Shown here: in pieces, positions 1 to 5,743 of the stretch
How positions within the stretch are numbered: position 1 is the first letter of the stretch
Layout: every line of letters begins with the position of its first letter
Source of the DNA: Chloroflexota bacterium
GTDB taxonomy: Bacteria; Chloroflexota; Dehalococcoidia; E44-bin15
DNA: 14,882 bases
Reading direction: 5' to 3'
NCBI GenBank assembly: GCA_015222405.1
Contig: JADFVG010000005.1
Location: forward strand, 1 to 14,882
The notes under the pieces: model-generated
What the model was told of the DNA's origin: nothing
What the model saw: the letters and a program-made list of their open reading frames with translations, nothing else
Database searches by the model: none
Position numbers and translations under genes: made by a program

Positions 1-531
1 TCTCTCAGAACCCAGCAGGTCCTCGCCTATGAGAGCGGTGTCGCCGATATCGTTGATCCCCTGGGTGGCTCATACTTCGTCGAAGCATTGACCAACACCC
101 TGGAGCAGGAGGCAATGGCGTATATTGAGAAGATCGATGGTCTTGGGGGTGCTCTCGCTGCCATCGAGCAAGGCTTCATCCAAAGGGAGATCCAGGAAAG
201 CTCCTATCGCTATCAGATGGACATCGAGAGCCAGAAGCACATTGTGGTGGGGGTAAACAAATTCGTATCTCCTTTCCCCGAGGTAACAGGCTTGCTCCGG
301 TTGGACCCCGAGGTGGCAAGGAGGCAGAAGGAGCGACTGGCCCAAGTGAAGCGGGATAGGGACAGCGAACAGGTGAGCACTGCGCTGAAGAGGCTGGAGG
401 AGGCAGCGCGGGGCACGGATAATACCATGCACGCATTCATTGAATGTGTGGAGGCTTACGCCACCATCGGTGAGATATGCGATGTGCTGCGTGGCGTTTT
501 CGGGGAGCAGAAGGAGTTTCTCATCTTCTAG
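1..531 (+). CDS. Methylmalonyl-CoA mutase, large (catalytic) subunit, C-terminal part (5' end outside window)
   Basis: The reading frame is open from base 1 and ends at TAG 529-531, giving 176 residues. It begins SLRTQQVLAYESG, followed by DIVDPLGGSYFVE, the conserved end of the substrate-binding TIM barrel of methylmalonyl-CoA mutase catalytic chains. The protein ends shortly afterwards (EQKEFLIF) with no B12-binding domain. It is therefore the catalytic chain of a split mutase, and the cobalamin domain is supplied by the gene at 970-1374. The enzyme rearranges (R)-methylmalonyl-CoA and succinyl-CoA using adenosylcobalamin in the cytoplasm. About two thirds of the subunit should lie upstream, given a usual length near 550 residues for split chains. 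The epimerase gene starts 22 bp downstream, so co-transcription is likely. The family is certain. Other acyl-CoA mutases such as isobutyryl-CoA mutase share this fold, but the epimerase next door favours methylmalonyl-CoA. Confidence 0.93.
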   Translation, partial: SLRTQQVLAYESGVADIVDPLGGSYFVEALTNTLEQEAMAYIEKIDGLGGALAAIEQGFIQREIQESSYRYQMDIESQKHIVVGVNKFVSPFPEVTGLLRLDPEVARRQKERLAQVKRDRDSEQVSTALKRLEEAARGTDNTMHAFIECVEAYATIGEICDVLRGVFGEQKEFLIF

Positions 532-540
532 ATTGGAAAA

Positions 541-546
541 AGGAGG
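541..546 (+). promoter_or_regulatory. Shine-Dalgarno of the epimerase gene
   Basis: AGGAGG lies 7 bases before the ATG at 554. It is near-consensus and fixes the epimerase start. It sits in the 22-bp gap after the mutase large-subunit stop, so translation of the epimerase starts independently. Confidence 0.8.
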
Positions 547-553
547 AGAATAG

Positions 554-952
554 ATGATCAAGAACTTGCATCATATAGCCATTGCGGTAAAAAACCTGGA
601 CGAGGCGTTGAGCGTCTGGGAGAGCGTATTCGGACTCAAGCCATCACGTATCGAGGAAGTGCCGGATCAAGGGGTGAAAGCAGCCCTTATCCCCATTGGC
701 CACGGCGAGATCGAGCTTCTGCAGCCCATTGACCCCGAGGGGGGCGTAGCTAAATTTATCGAGAGAAGAGGGGAGGGCATCCATCACATTTGCCTCGAGG
801 TGGATAACACGGATGAAGAGCTCAAATCCCTGGCGGAAAGGGGTGTCGAGCTTATCGATAAGGTGGGGCGTAAAGGCCTGGCGGGGAGGGTTGGTTTCCT
901 CCACCCTCGCGCCGTACAGGGAGTGCTCATCGAGCTGGCACAAGAGGTCTGA
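554..952 (+). CDS. mce: Methylmalonyl-CoA epimerase
   Basis: This 132-residue protein is the usual length for methylmalonyl-CoA epimerase, a member of the VOC (glyoxalase/dioxygenase) fold. It interconverts the (S) and (R) epimers of methylmalonyl-CoA. It thereby links propionyl-CoA carboxylase to the mutase encoded on either side. Two VOC half-modules are visible. The first starts with LHHIAIAVKNL (residues 5-15, candidate metal ligand His7) and contains GEIELLQP (51-58). The second contains GEGIHHICLEVDN (73-85, His78) and ends with GVLIELAQ (123-130, Glu127). These positions match the metal-binding residues of the family. The ATG is preceded by a strong Shine-Dalgarno sequence. The gene lies between the two mutase subunit genes, which makes the substrate assignment firm. 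Confidence 0.95.
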   Translation: MIKNLHHIAIAVKNLDEALSVWESVFGLKPSRIEEVPDQGVKAALIPIGHGEIELLQPIDPEGGVAKFIERRGEGIHHICLEVDNTDEELKSLAERGVELIDKVGRKGLAGRVGFLHPRAVQGVLIELAQEV

Positions 953-969
953 GAAAGGGGGAACCCACG

Positions 970-1374
970 ATGACAGAGGAAAAGATCAGGGTCTTAGTGG
1001 CAAAGCCTGGCCTAGATGGGCATGACCGCGGAGCAAAGGTGGTGGCGCGCGTTCTGCGTGATGCTGGCATGGAGGTCATCTATACCGGGCTGCGTCAGAC
1101 GCCGGAGATGATCGCCGAAGCCGCACTTCAGGAGGATGTGGATGTCGTGGGGTTGAGCATCCTCTCCGGGGCACATATGGAACTCTTCCCCGTCATCATG
1201 GAGACGCTTAAAGAGAAGGGAGTTAAGGCAATCGTGATCGCCGGGGGAATCATCCCCGAAGAGGATGTTTCCGCTCTGAAGGAGATGGGGGTCGAGGCAG
1301 TCTTTGGTCCTGGCGCGTCAACGCAAGATATTGCAGAATATATTAAGCACGCCGCTGTTAAGGGAAAGGGATAA
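970..1374 (+). CDS. Methylmalonyl-CoA mutase, small (B12-binding) subunit
   Basis: This 134-residue protein consists of a single cobalamin-binding Rossmann-like domain. It has the full B12 signature: D16-x-H18-x-x-G21 within KPGLDGHDRGAK, where His18 is the lower axial ligand to cobalt, then S63-x-L65 (GLSILSG), then the Gly pair at 92-93 (IAGGIIP). It is the cobalamin half of a two-gene methylmalonyl-CoA mutase, and the catalytic chain ends at 531. In human and Propionibacterium mutases the same domain is fused to the C-terminus of the catalytic chain. The gene starts 17 bp after the epimerase stop, with AAAGGGGG just upstream of the ATG. Stand-alone B12 proteins of this type also partner with other acyl-CoA mutases, but the epimerase neighbour supports methylmalonyl-CoA. 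Confidence 0.94.
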   Translation: MTEEKIRVLVAKPGLDGHDRGAKVVARVLRDAGMEVIYTGLRQTPEMIAEAALQEDVDVVGLSILSGAHMELFPVIMETLKEKGVKAIVIAGGIIPEEDVSALKEMGVEAVFGPGASTQDIAEYIKHAAVKGKG

Positions 1375-1408
1375 ATAGTTAGTAGCGTCTTGACGAGGAG
1401 GACAGCAG

Positions 1409-1645
1409 ATGGTGAAGCGACGATTGAAGTTTACCTTTCCTCCGGAGCTGGTCACAGAACCGGTGATTTATAACTTGAGTCATGATTTCAGAGTGGCGAC
1501 CAGCATTTGCCGTGCTGACATCATTGAGGATCGAGGCTGGGTGGTATTGGAAATGGATGGCACCGATGAGGATATCGAGCAGGGGCTAGCTTGGGTGACA
1601 GCCAAGGGCATAACGGTAGACGCCGTTGAGGGGGAGGGCAATTAG
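1409..1645 (+). CDS. Stand-alone NIL-domain protein
   Basis: This 78-residue protein is almost entirely one NIL domain, the small ferredoxin-like ACT-related domain found at the C-terminus of the methionine ABC transporter ATPase MetN and fused to some ferredoxins. Visible family features are FPPELVTEPVIYNL near the N-terminus, the strand pair SICRADIIEDRGWVVLEMDG, and the helix rich in acidic residues DEDIEQGLAWV. No ATPase or iron-sulfur motif is present. NIL domains in MetN sense methionine, but stand-alone copies have no settled role, so the function here is unknown. The ATG is preceded by GAGGAGGA (1395-1402). The gene follows the B12 subunit by 34 bp, so it may be co-transcribed with the mutase genes. 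Confidence 0.85.
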   Translation: MVKRRLKFTFPPELVTEPVIYNLSHDFRVATSICRADIIEDRGWVVLEMDGTDEDIEQGLAWVTAKGITVDAVEGEGN

Positions 1646-1717
1646 AGCGGGAAGCAGAAAAAGCGGGGCACCTAGACCACTTGCATGAGAAAGATTGACA
1701 CCGCTAAACAGTTGCCC

Positions 1718-1724
1718 GAGGAGG
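1718..1724 (+). promoter_or_regulatory. Shine-Dalgarno supporting the TTG start of fdhD
   Basis: GAGGAGG is near-consensus and lies 12 bases before the TTG at 1737. The spacing is longer than ideal, but there is no other in-frame start nearby because TAA occurs at 1731-1733. Confidence 0.5.
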
Positions 1725-1736
1725 TTTTGGTAAAGC

Positions 1737-1751
1737 TTGCCTGCAAGGCAA
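1737..1751 (+). repeat. Short inverted repeat covering the fdhD start codon
   Basis: TTGCCT-GCA-AGGCAA is a perfect 6-bp inverted repeat with a 3-base loop. Its left arm contains the TTG start codon of fdhD. In mRNA it could form a small hairpin that hides the start codon. The stem is short and could occur by chance. Confidence 0.4.
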
Positions 1752-2453
1752 AGTAGGACGCAAATAAAAAACCTCAGAGTGTGCCGAGTTTCTGAAGACA
1801 GCAGGACGGAAGAGCTAGATTCCGTCATTCATGAAGTTGAGGTGGTCATTAGGCTCGATGGTAGGGCGCATCGGCGCCTTTTTTGTTTGCCCACCCATTT
1901 AGAGGAACTGGCTTTGGGGCATTTGCTGTCGCAGGGGATAGTCGCTTCTCCTGATATCAAAATAGAGCCCAGGAAAAACGATATTTGGATATATTCCCAG
2001 AGGAAATCAGGCGCCATCAAGCCCCAAAAAATCACCTCACAACTGAGGATAGCCCAGGATCAGGTTTTCGATAGCGTAAAAAGGCTCGACGAAAATAGCA
2101 TTTTGTATCGCAAAACCGGGGGCACCCATGTGGTGGGAATCTTAGATGACTCCCGCCAGATTTTTGTCGAGGATGTAAGCAGGCACTGTGCCATCGATAA
2201 GGTCATAGGTCTGGCTGTGAAAAGGGGAATCGACCTATCGCAGAGTGTGCTGGTCACCTCATGTCGCCAGACGCTCTCCACGATAAGAAAGGCGATTTAT
2301 GCTCAAATCCCCATCGTTATCTCGGTCTCTGCTGCCACCGACTTAGCCATAGAAAATGCCAACCTCTTTGGCATAACCCTTGTCGGATTCGCTAGAGAGC
2401 GGCAATTTAACATATATTGCCACGATTGGAGAATCCTGCCTCCTCCTGGCTAA
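1737..2453 (+). CDS. fdhD: FdhD-like sulfurtransferase (formate dehydrogenase accessory family), divergent
   Basis: This 238-residue protein matches the FdhD family along its length. Conserved blocks are LEELALGHLLSQGI (55-68), KTGGTH (126-131), EDVSRHCAIDKVIG (145-158), SCR (175-177), VSAATDLAIE (197-206) and GITLVGFAR (212-220). In E. coli, FdhD moves sulfur from IscS to the molybdenum cofactor of formate dehydrogenase through a CxxC motif. No CxxC occurs in this protein. The usual GRHN is SRHC, and a Cys sits in the usual SGR/SSR motif. It may work by a different cysteine or have a related molybdenum-cofactor role. No formate dehydrogenase gene is in the window. The start is TTG at 1737, since TAA precedes it in frame at 1731 and no upstream start is possible. 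GAGGAGG lies 12 bases upstream. A GTG at 1779 is an alternative. The 3' end overlaps tgt on the other strand. Confidence 0.82.
   Translation: MPARQSRTQIKNLRVCRVSEDSRTEELDSVIHEVEVVIRLDGRAHRRLFCLPTHLEELALGHLLSQGIVASPDIKIEPRKNDIWIYSQRKSGAIKPQKITSQLRIAQDQVFDSVKRLDENSILYRKTGGTHVVGILDDSRQIFVEDVSRHCAIDKVIGLAVKRGIDLSQSVLVTSCRQTLSTIRKAIYAQIPIVISVSAATDLAIENANLFGITLVGFARERQFNIYCHDWRILPPPG
2407..2453. other. Tail-to-tail overlap of fdhD and tgt
   Basis: The last 47 bp of fdhD (plus strand, TAA 2451-2453) are also the last 47 bp of tgt (minus strand, stop at 2409-2407). Both frames code here: fdhD ends WRILPPPG and tgt ends FSNRGNIC. There is no intergenic space and no hairpin-plus-T-run terminator, so the transcripts must be complementary at their 3' ends. 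Confidence 0.85.
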
Positions 2454-3630
2454 ACTTTGTATCCCGTGATTCCATCCACTTCTGCTTTTGGGCCAGTCTG
2501 GTATCCTCATCACAGGCATGGTAGCTGGCAAGAAAGGAATCCTTGAAAGTGGAGAAAGTGCCATCGAGGATGTGCTGTCTCATCTCTTGCATCAACCTCA
2601 GCACAAAGCGCAGGTTATGAAGGGTAGCCAGCCTGTAGGCCAAAAGCTCCTCGCACTTGAAGAGGTGATGGAGATATGCCGCTGAGAAATTTTGGCAGGT
2701 ATAGCAGTCGCACCCCTCTTCTATGGGGCCATCCCAATCCTTGAAGCGGGCATTTCTTATGATGCATCTCCCCTCTCGGGTGAAAAGACCGCCGTTTCGG
2801 GCAATGCGTGTGGGGAGCGCGCTATCGAAAAGGTCGATGCCTCGAGAAACACTTTCGAAAAGGTCCTCGGGTGAGCCCACTCCCATGAGATAGCGTGGTT
2901 TGTCTTCGGGGAGTAAGGGCACGGTTTCTTTCACGATTTCATTGGTCACCTTCTTAGGCTCCCCAAGACTCAGACCGCCTATGGCATAGCCTTGAAAGCC
3001 TAAAGAGGTGAGGAAGGTGGCTGAATGGTGGCGCAGTTCCTTAAACATGCCCCCTTGAACTATCCCGTAGAGGGCTTGGTTCCTCTGCTGGCTTTTCTGG
3101 CATCTCTGTGCCCAGCGATGCGTCCGCTCCGTGGACTGCCTCACGGCATCGAAATCATCGCTGTAGGGAGGGCACTCATCGAAGGCCATGATGATATCGG
3201 CTCCTAGGGCCTCTTGAAGCTGGACGGCAAGCTCCGGGGTGAAAAAATGCTCGCTGCCATCGATGTGAGACCTGAAAAGCACTCCTTCATCGCTTACCCG
3301 GCGCAGCCGAGCCAGACTGAAGACCTGATAGCCACCGCTGTCGGTGATGAGAGGGCCATGCCAGCCCATGAAGCGGTGCAGCCCTCCAAGCCCTGCTATG
3401 AGGGCTATGCCAGGTCTGAGATAGAGGTGATAGGTGTTACCCAGAACTATGTTTGTCCCCAGGCCGAGCAGCTCATCGGGGGTGAGGGACTTGACCGTTG
3501 CTTGAGTGCCCACGGGAATGAATGCAGGGGTAGGCACTGCACCATGAGGGGTAGTGAGGGTAGCGGCACGCGCCCAGGTATGGGGACAGGATTTCAATAT
3601 CTCGAAAGAATGCTCACCTGCTTTCCCCAA
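2407..3630 (-). CDS. tgt: tRNA-guanine transglycosylase (queuine tRNA-ribosyltransferase)
   Basis: This 407-residue protein is bacterial Tgt, which exchanges guanine-34 of GUN-anticodon tRNAs for preQ1 in queuosine synthesis. It is complete. The base-binding motif ITDSGG has catalytic Asp97. The substrate loop is GIVQGG (189-194). The nucleophile is Asp269 in LFDSALPTRIARNG (267-280). The zinc site is C307-x-C309-xx-C312 plus His338, with the standard 26-residue spacing from Cys312 to His338. The usual FDCVMPTR motif reads FDSALPTR here. The tail after residue 380 is somewhat longer than typical. The start is TTG at 3630, supported by GGAG 7 bases upstream inside the end of the preceding acyl-CoA dehydrogenase gene, whose stop is 4 bp away. 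This is the last gene of the minus-strand series, and its 3' end runs into fdhD. Confidence 0.96.
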   Translation of the reverse strand: MGKAGEHSFEILKSCPHTWARAATLTTPHGAVPTPAFIPVGTQATVKSLTPDELLGLGTNIVLGNTYHLYLRPGIALIAGLGGLHRFMGWHGPLITDSGGYQVFSLARLRRVSDEGVLFRSHIDGSEHFFTPELAVQLQEALGADIIMAFDECPPYSDDFDAVRQSTERTHRWAQRCQKSQQRNQALYGIVQGGMFKELRHHSATFLTSLGFQGYAIGGLSLGEPKKVTNEIVKETVPLLPEDKPRYLMGVGSPEDLFESVSRGIDLFDSALPTRIARNGGLFTREGRCIIRNARFKDWDGPIEEGCDCYTCQNFSAAYLHHLFKCEELLAYRLATLHNLRFVLRLMQEMRQHILDGTFSTFKDSFLASYHACDEDTRLAQKQKWMESRDTKFSQEEAGFSNRGNIC

Positions 3631-3634
3631 GCCC

Positions 3635-4762
3635 CTACTCCGTCATCAGGTGATCGGCAATGATCACCCGCTGTATTTCGGAGACCCCTTCGTAGATCTC
3701 GGTAAGTTTGGCATCCCGATAGAAGCGCTCGATCTCCATGTCCTTGATATAGCCATAGGCCCCGTGAACCTGCATCGCCATGCGGGTGACATCAACGGCA
3801 GCTTGAGAGGTGAAAAGCTTTGCCACTGCTGATTCCTTGAATATGTTCGCCCCCTGATCTCGGACAAAAGCTGTTCGATAGGTTAGCCACCTTGAGGCCT
3901 CCACTCTAGAGGCCGTCTCAGCCAGGAGCCATTTGATGGTCGCCAGGTCTGCGATCGGCCTGCCATAGGCTTTCCTTTCCCGGGCATAGTTTAAGGAGAG
4001 ATCCAGGGCGCCCTGAGCCACTCCTAGCGCCTCGGCGCAGACCCCCAATTTCCCCACGCTTATCGCCTCAAGCATGATCGCATAGCCCTTCCCTTTGGGA
4101 CCAAGTAGATTTGCTCTAGGCACGCGAACATCATCGAGGTAAATCTCCGATGGGCAGAGCCCCCGCACTCCCATAGGCTCACATACTCGGTGCAGGATAT
4201 ACCCTGGGGAGGAGGTCTCGACAATGAAGGCGCTCACTCTCTCCGTTTCATCCTTGGCGAAGACCAGCGCCACTTTCGAGGCCGGAGAAAGAGCGATGAA
4301 CATCTTGCAACCGGTGATAACATAGTCATCGCCCTCAGTTCTGGCCCTGGTCTCGATAGCTTTGGGGTCGGAGCCTGTTGCTGGCTCGGTGAAGGCAAAG
4401 GAGGAGAGATGAACCCCCTGGGCCAAAGGGACAAGGAACCTCTGCTTTTGCTCCTCGCTGCCAAAGCGGAAGATGGCCTCCTCAGCAAGGCCATTGACTG
4501 CGATAAGTGCCCCTGCCACCATAGAGGCGCGGCAGAGCTGCTCGATAACCAGGGCATAGCCGATGTAGCCCGCGCCGGCGCCGCCATACTGCTCAGGATA
4601 GGGCAATCCGAAATAACCCAGGCTTCCCATCTCCTTCGCCAGCTCAAAGGGGAACTCAGCACTGCGGTCGATCTCCATAGCTGCAGGCTTTATTGACCTC
4701 TCAGCGAAATCCCTCGCCGCATTCTGTATCATTCTCTCTTGCTCGCTGAGGTTGAAATCCAT
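3635..4762 (-). CDS. Acyl-CoA dehydrogenase
   Basis: This 375-residue protein is a full-length acyl-CoA dehydrogenase, an FAD flavoprotein that forms the alpha,beta double bond of acyl-CoA and passes electrons to ETF. Visible motifs are FTEPATGSD (124-132, FAD contact), CKMFIALSP (152-160, usually KxFITN), the R262-ERKAYGRPI FAD-binding block, QVHGAYGY (331-338), and AKLTEIYEGVSEIQR (351-365). Glu358 in YEG is the expected catalytic base, at the position of the medium-chain and butyryl-CoA enzymes. The chain-length specificity cannot be read from the sequence. The start is ATG at 4762, with AAAGGGGCGG just upstream. It lies 62 bp after ctaB, the largest gap in the series, and 4 bp before tgt. 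No ETF gene is in the window. The methylmalonyl-CoA genes at the left edge fit a lifestyle that degrades acyl-CoA, although the two blocks are on opposite strands. Confidence 0.93.
   Translation of the reverse strand: MDFNLSEQERMIQNAARDFAERSIKPAAMEIDRSAEFPFELAKEMGSLGYFGLPYPEQYGGAGAGYIGYALVIEQLCRASMVAGALIAVNGLAEEAIFRFGSEEQKQRFLVPLAQGVHLSSFAFTEPATGSDPKAIETRARTEGDDYVITGCKMFIALSPASKVALVFAKDETERVSAFIVETSSPGYILHRVCEPMGVRGLCPSEIYLDDVRVPRANLLGPKGKGYAIMLEAISVGKLGVCAEALGVAQGALDLSLNYARERKAYGRPIADLATIKWLLAETASRVEASRWLTYRTAFVRDQGANIFKESAVAKLFTSQAAVDVTRMAMQVHGAYGYIKDMEIERFYRDAKLTEIYEGVSEIQRVIIADHLMTE
3638..3641 (-). promoter_or_regulatory. Shine-Dalgarno of tgt deciding a TTG start
   Basis: GGAG on the minus strand lies 7 bases before the TTG at 3630. 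It is embedded in the last codons of the acyl-CoA dehydrogenase gene. This favours TTG 3630 and suggests translational coupling. Confidence 0.55.
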
Positions 4763-4824
4763 TTCCGCCCCTTTTGCTTTACACTTTTCTAGTCGTCTAA
4801 TATGAAAGGCTTCTCAATGCCGAG

Positions 4825-5727
4825 CTAGAGCAACCACAGGTCCAGGCCCATGGTAAGGAAGATAAGGCCTAAGTACGGGAAGGCAGTTAGCTTATACACC
4901 CGCCATGCATCTCGGGAGGCGCTGCTGATAAGAAGCCTGAAGGTAGCAACAACCATCGCCAGCCCCAGGATGTTTGCCACCACGAGATAAAGGATGCCGA
5001 AGTCGCCGAAGTGGTAGAGGGCAATGGAGATGCCATAGAGGAGAACCGATAGCCCTACCAGCACCTTTATCGCATCCCGGGTCTCCCAGGTAACGGGGAA
5101 TATTCTCACCCCAGCCCGAAGGTAGTCCTCGCGATATGAGGTCATCAGGCTCCAAACATGAAGCGGCACCCAGGTGGCGATGAGCAGGCAGAGGAAGAGA
5201 ATGGTCAGATTTAGCTGGTGATTGATCGCCAGATAGCCGACAAGCACCGGGGCGCAGCCGGCTATTATGCCCAGGAGATGGGTGGCCCAGGTCTTCCTCC
5301 AGCTTAGGGCTGCTGCTACTCCTATCGCACCGAAGAGGAAGCACAGGGGATGCAGGACCCAGGCCAGTGCCAGGGCGACAGCGATCAGAGAGACTACCAG
5401 GGGCAGGACCTTTGTCGGGGGAAAAATCCGCTTCGAGGGCAGTGCCCGGTGCTGGGTGCGCTGCATTCTGGCATCAACCTTTCGGTCGAGATAGTTAGTT
5501 AGACCGTTGGCGCCACCGCTGCCTAGGGCGATGGCGACCAAGCTCAGAGAAAGGATATCCAACGGTGGACTGCCTTCCCCAGCCACCACCGCAGCTAAGA
5601 TGCCGATGAAGATCAGGAGAGAGGTCTCCTTAGGTTTGAGCACCTCGATGTATTTCGCTATCGAGCGATGCATGTTATGCCTGCCCTCTGTGCCAGATTT
5701 GTCTGCTTTCGATGAGGCGGTCTCCAT
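4825..5727 (-). CDS. ctaB: Heme O synthase (protoheme IX farnesyltransferase)
   Basis: This 300-residue integral membrane UbiA-family prenyltransferase is assigned as heme O synthase, which adds a farnesyl group to heme b for cytochrome oxidases. The first aspartate-rich motif is N78-YL-D81-RKV-D85, followed by MQRTQHRALP, close to the CtaB consensus with MxRTRxRPLP. The second is YREDYLRAGVRIFPV (198-212), matching the CtaB block DYxxAGxxMxPV. The C-terminal FPYLGLIFLTMGLD is also CtaB-like. About eight or nine hydrophobic segments are visible. The first 18 residues are hydrophilic. A second ATG at 5673, preceded by GAGGGCAGG, would give a 282-residue protein and may be the true start. No heme A synthase or oxidase gene is in the window, so the partner oxidase must be elsewhere. 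Other UbiA prenyltransferases are less likely given the CtaB-specific motifs. Confidence 0.88.
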   Translation of the reverse strand: METASSKADKSGTEGRHNMHRSIAKYIEVLKPKETSLLIFIGILAAVVAGEGSPPLDILSLSLVAIALGSGGANGLTNYLDRKVDARMQRTQHRALPSKRIFPPTKVLPLVVSLIAVALALAWVLHPLCFLFGAIGVAAALSWRKTWATHLLGIIAGCAPVLVGYLAINHQLNLTILFLCLLIATWVPLHVWSLMTSYREDYLRAGVRIFPVTWETRDAIKVLVGLSVLLYGISIALYHFGDFGILYLVVANILGLAMVVATFRLLISSASRDAWRVYKLTAFPYLGLIFLTMGLDLWLL

Positions 5728-5743
5728 CTAATAATGTTCCATC

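Noticed and set aside
1695..1700. TTGACA as a -35 box before fdhD
   Set aside because: At 16-18 bases downstream there is GAGGAG-like sequence and no TATAAT-like -10 box.
2407..2460. Intrinsic terminator between fdhD and tgt
   Set aside because: No GC-rich hairpin followed by a T-run was found on either strand. The region is coding on both strands.
4190..4696. Plus-strand open frame of 168 codons
   Set aside because: It lies wholly antisense to the acyl-CoA dehydrogenase, whose motifs are intact. The same applies to 3214-3663 against tgt and 8149-8673 against aroKB.
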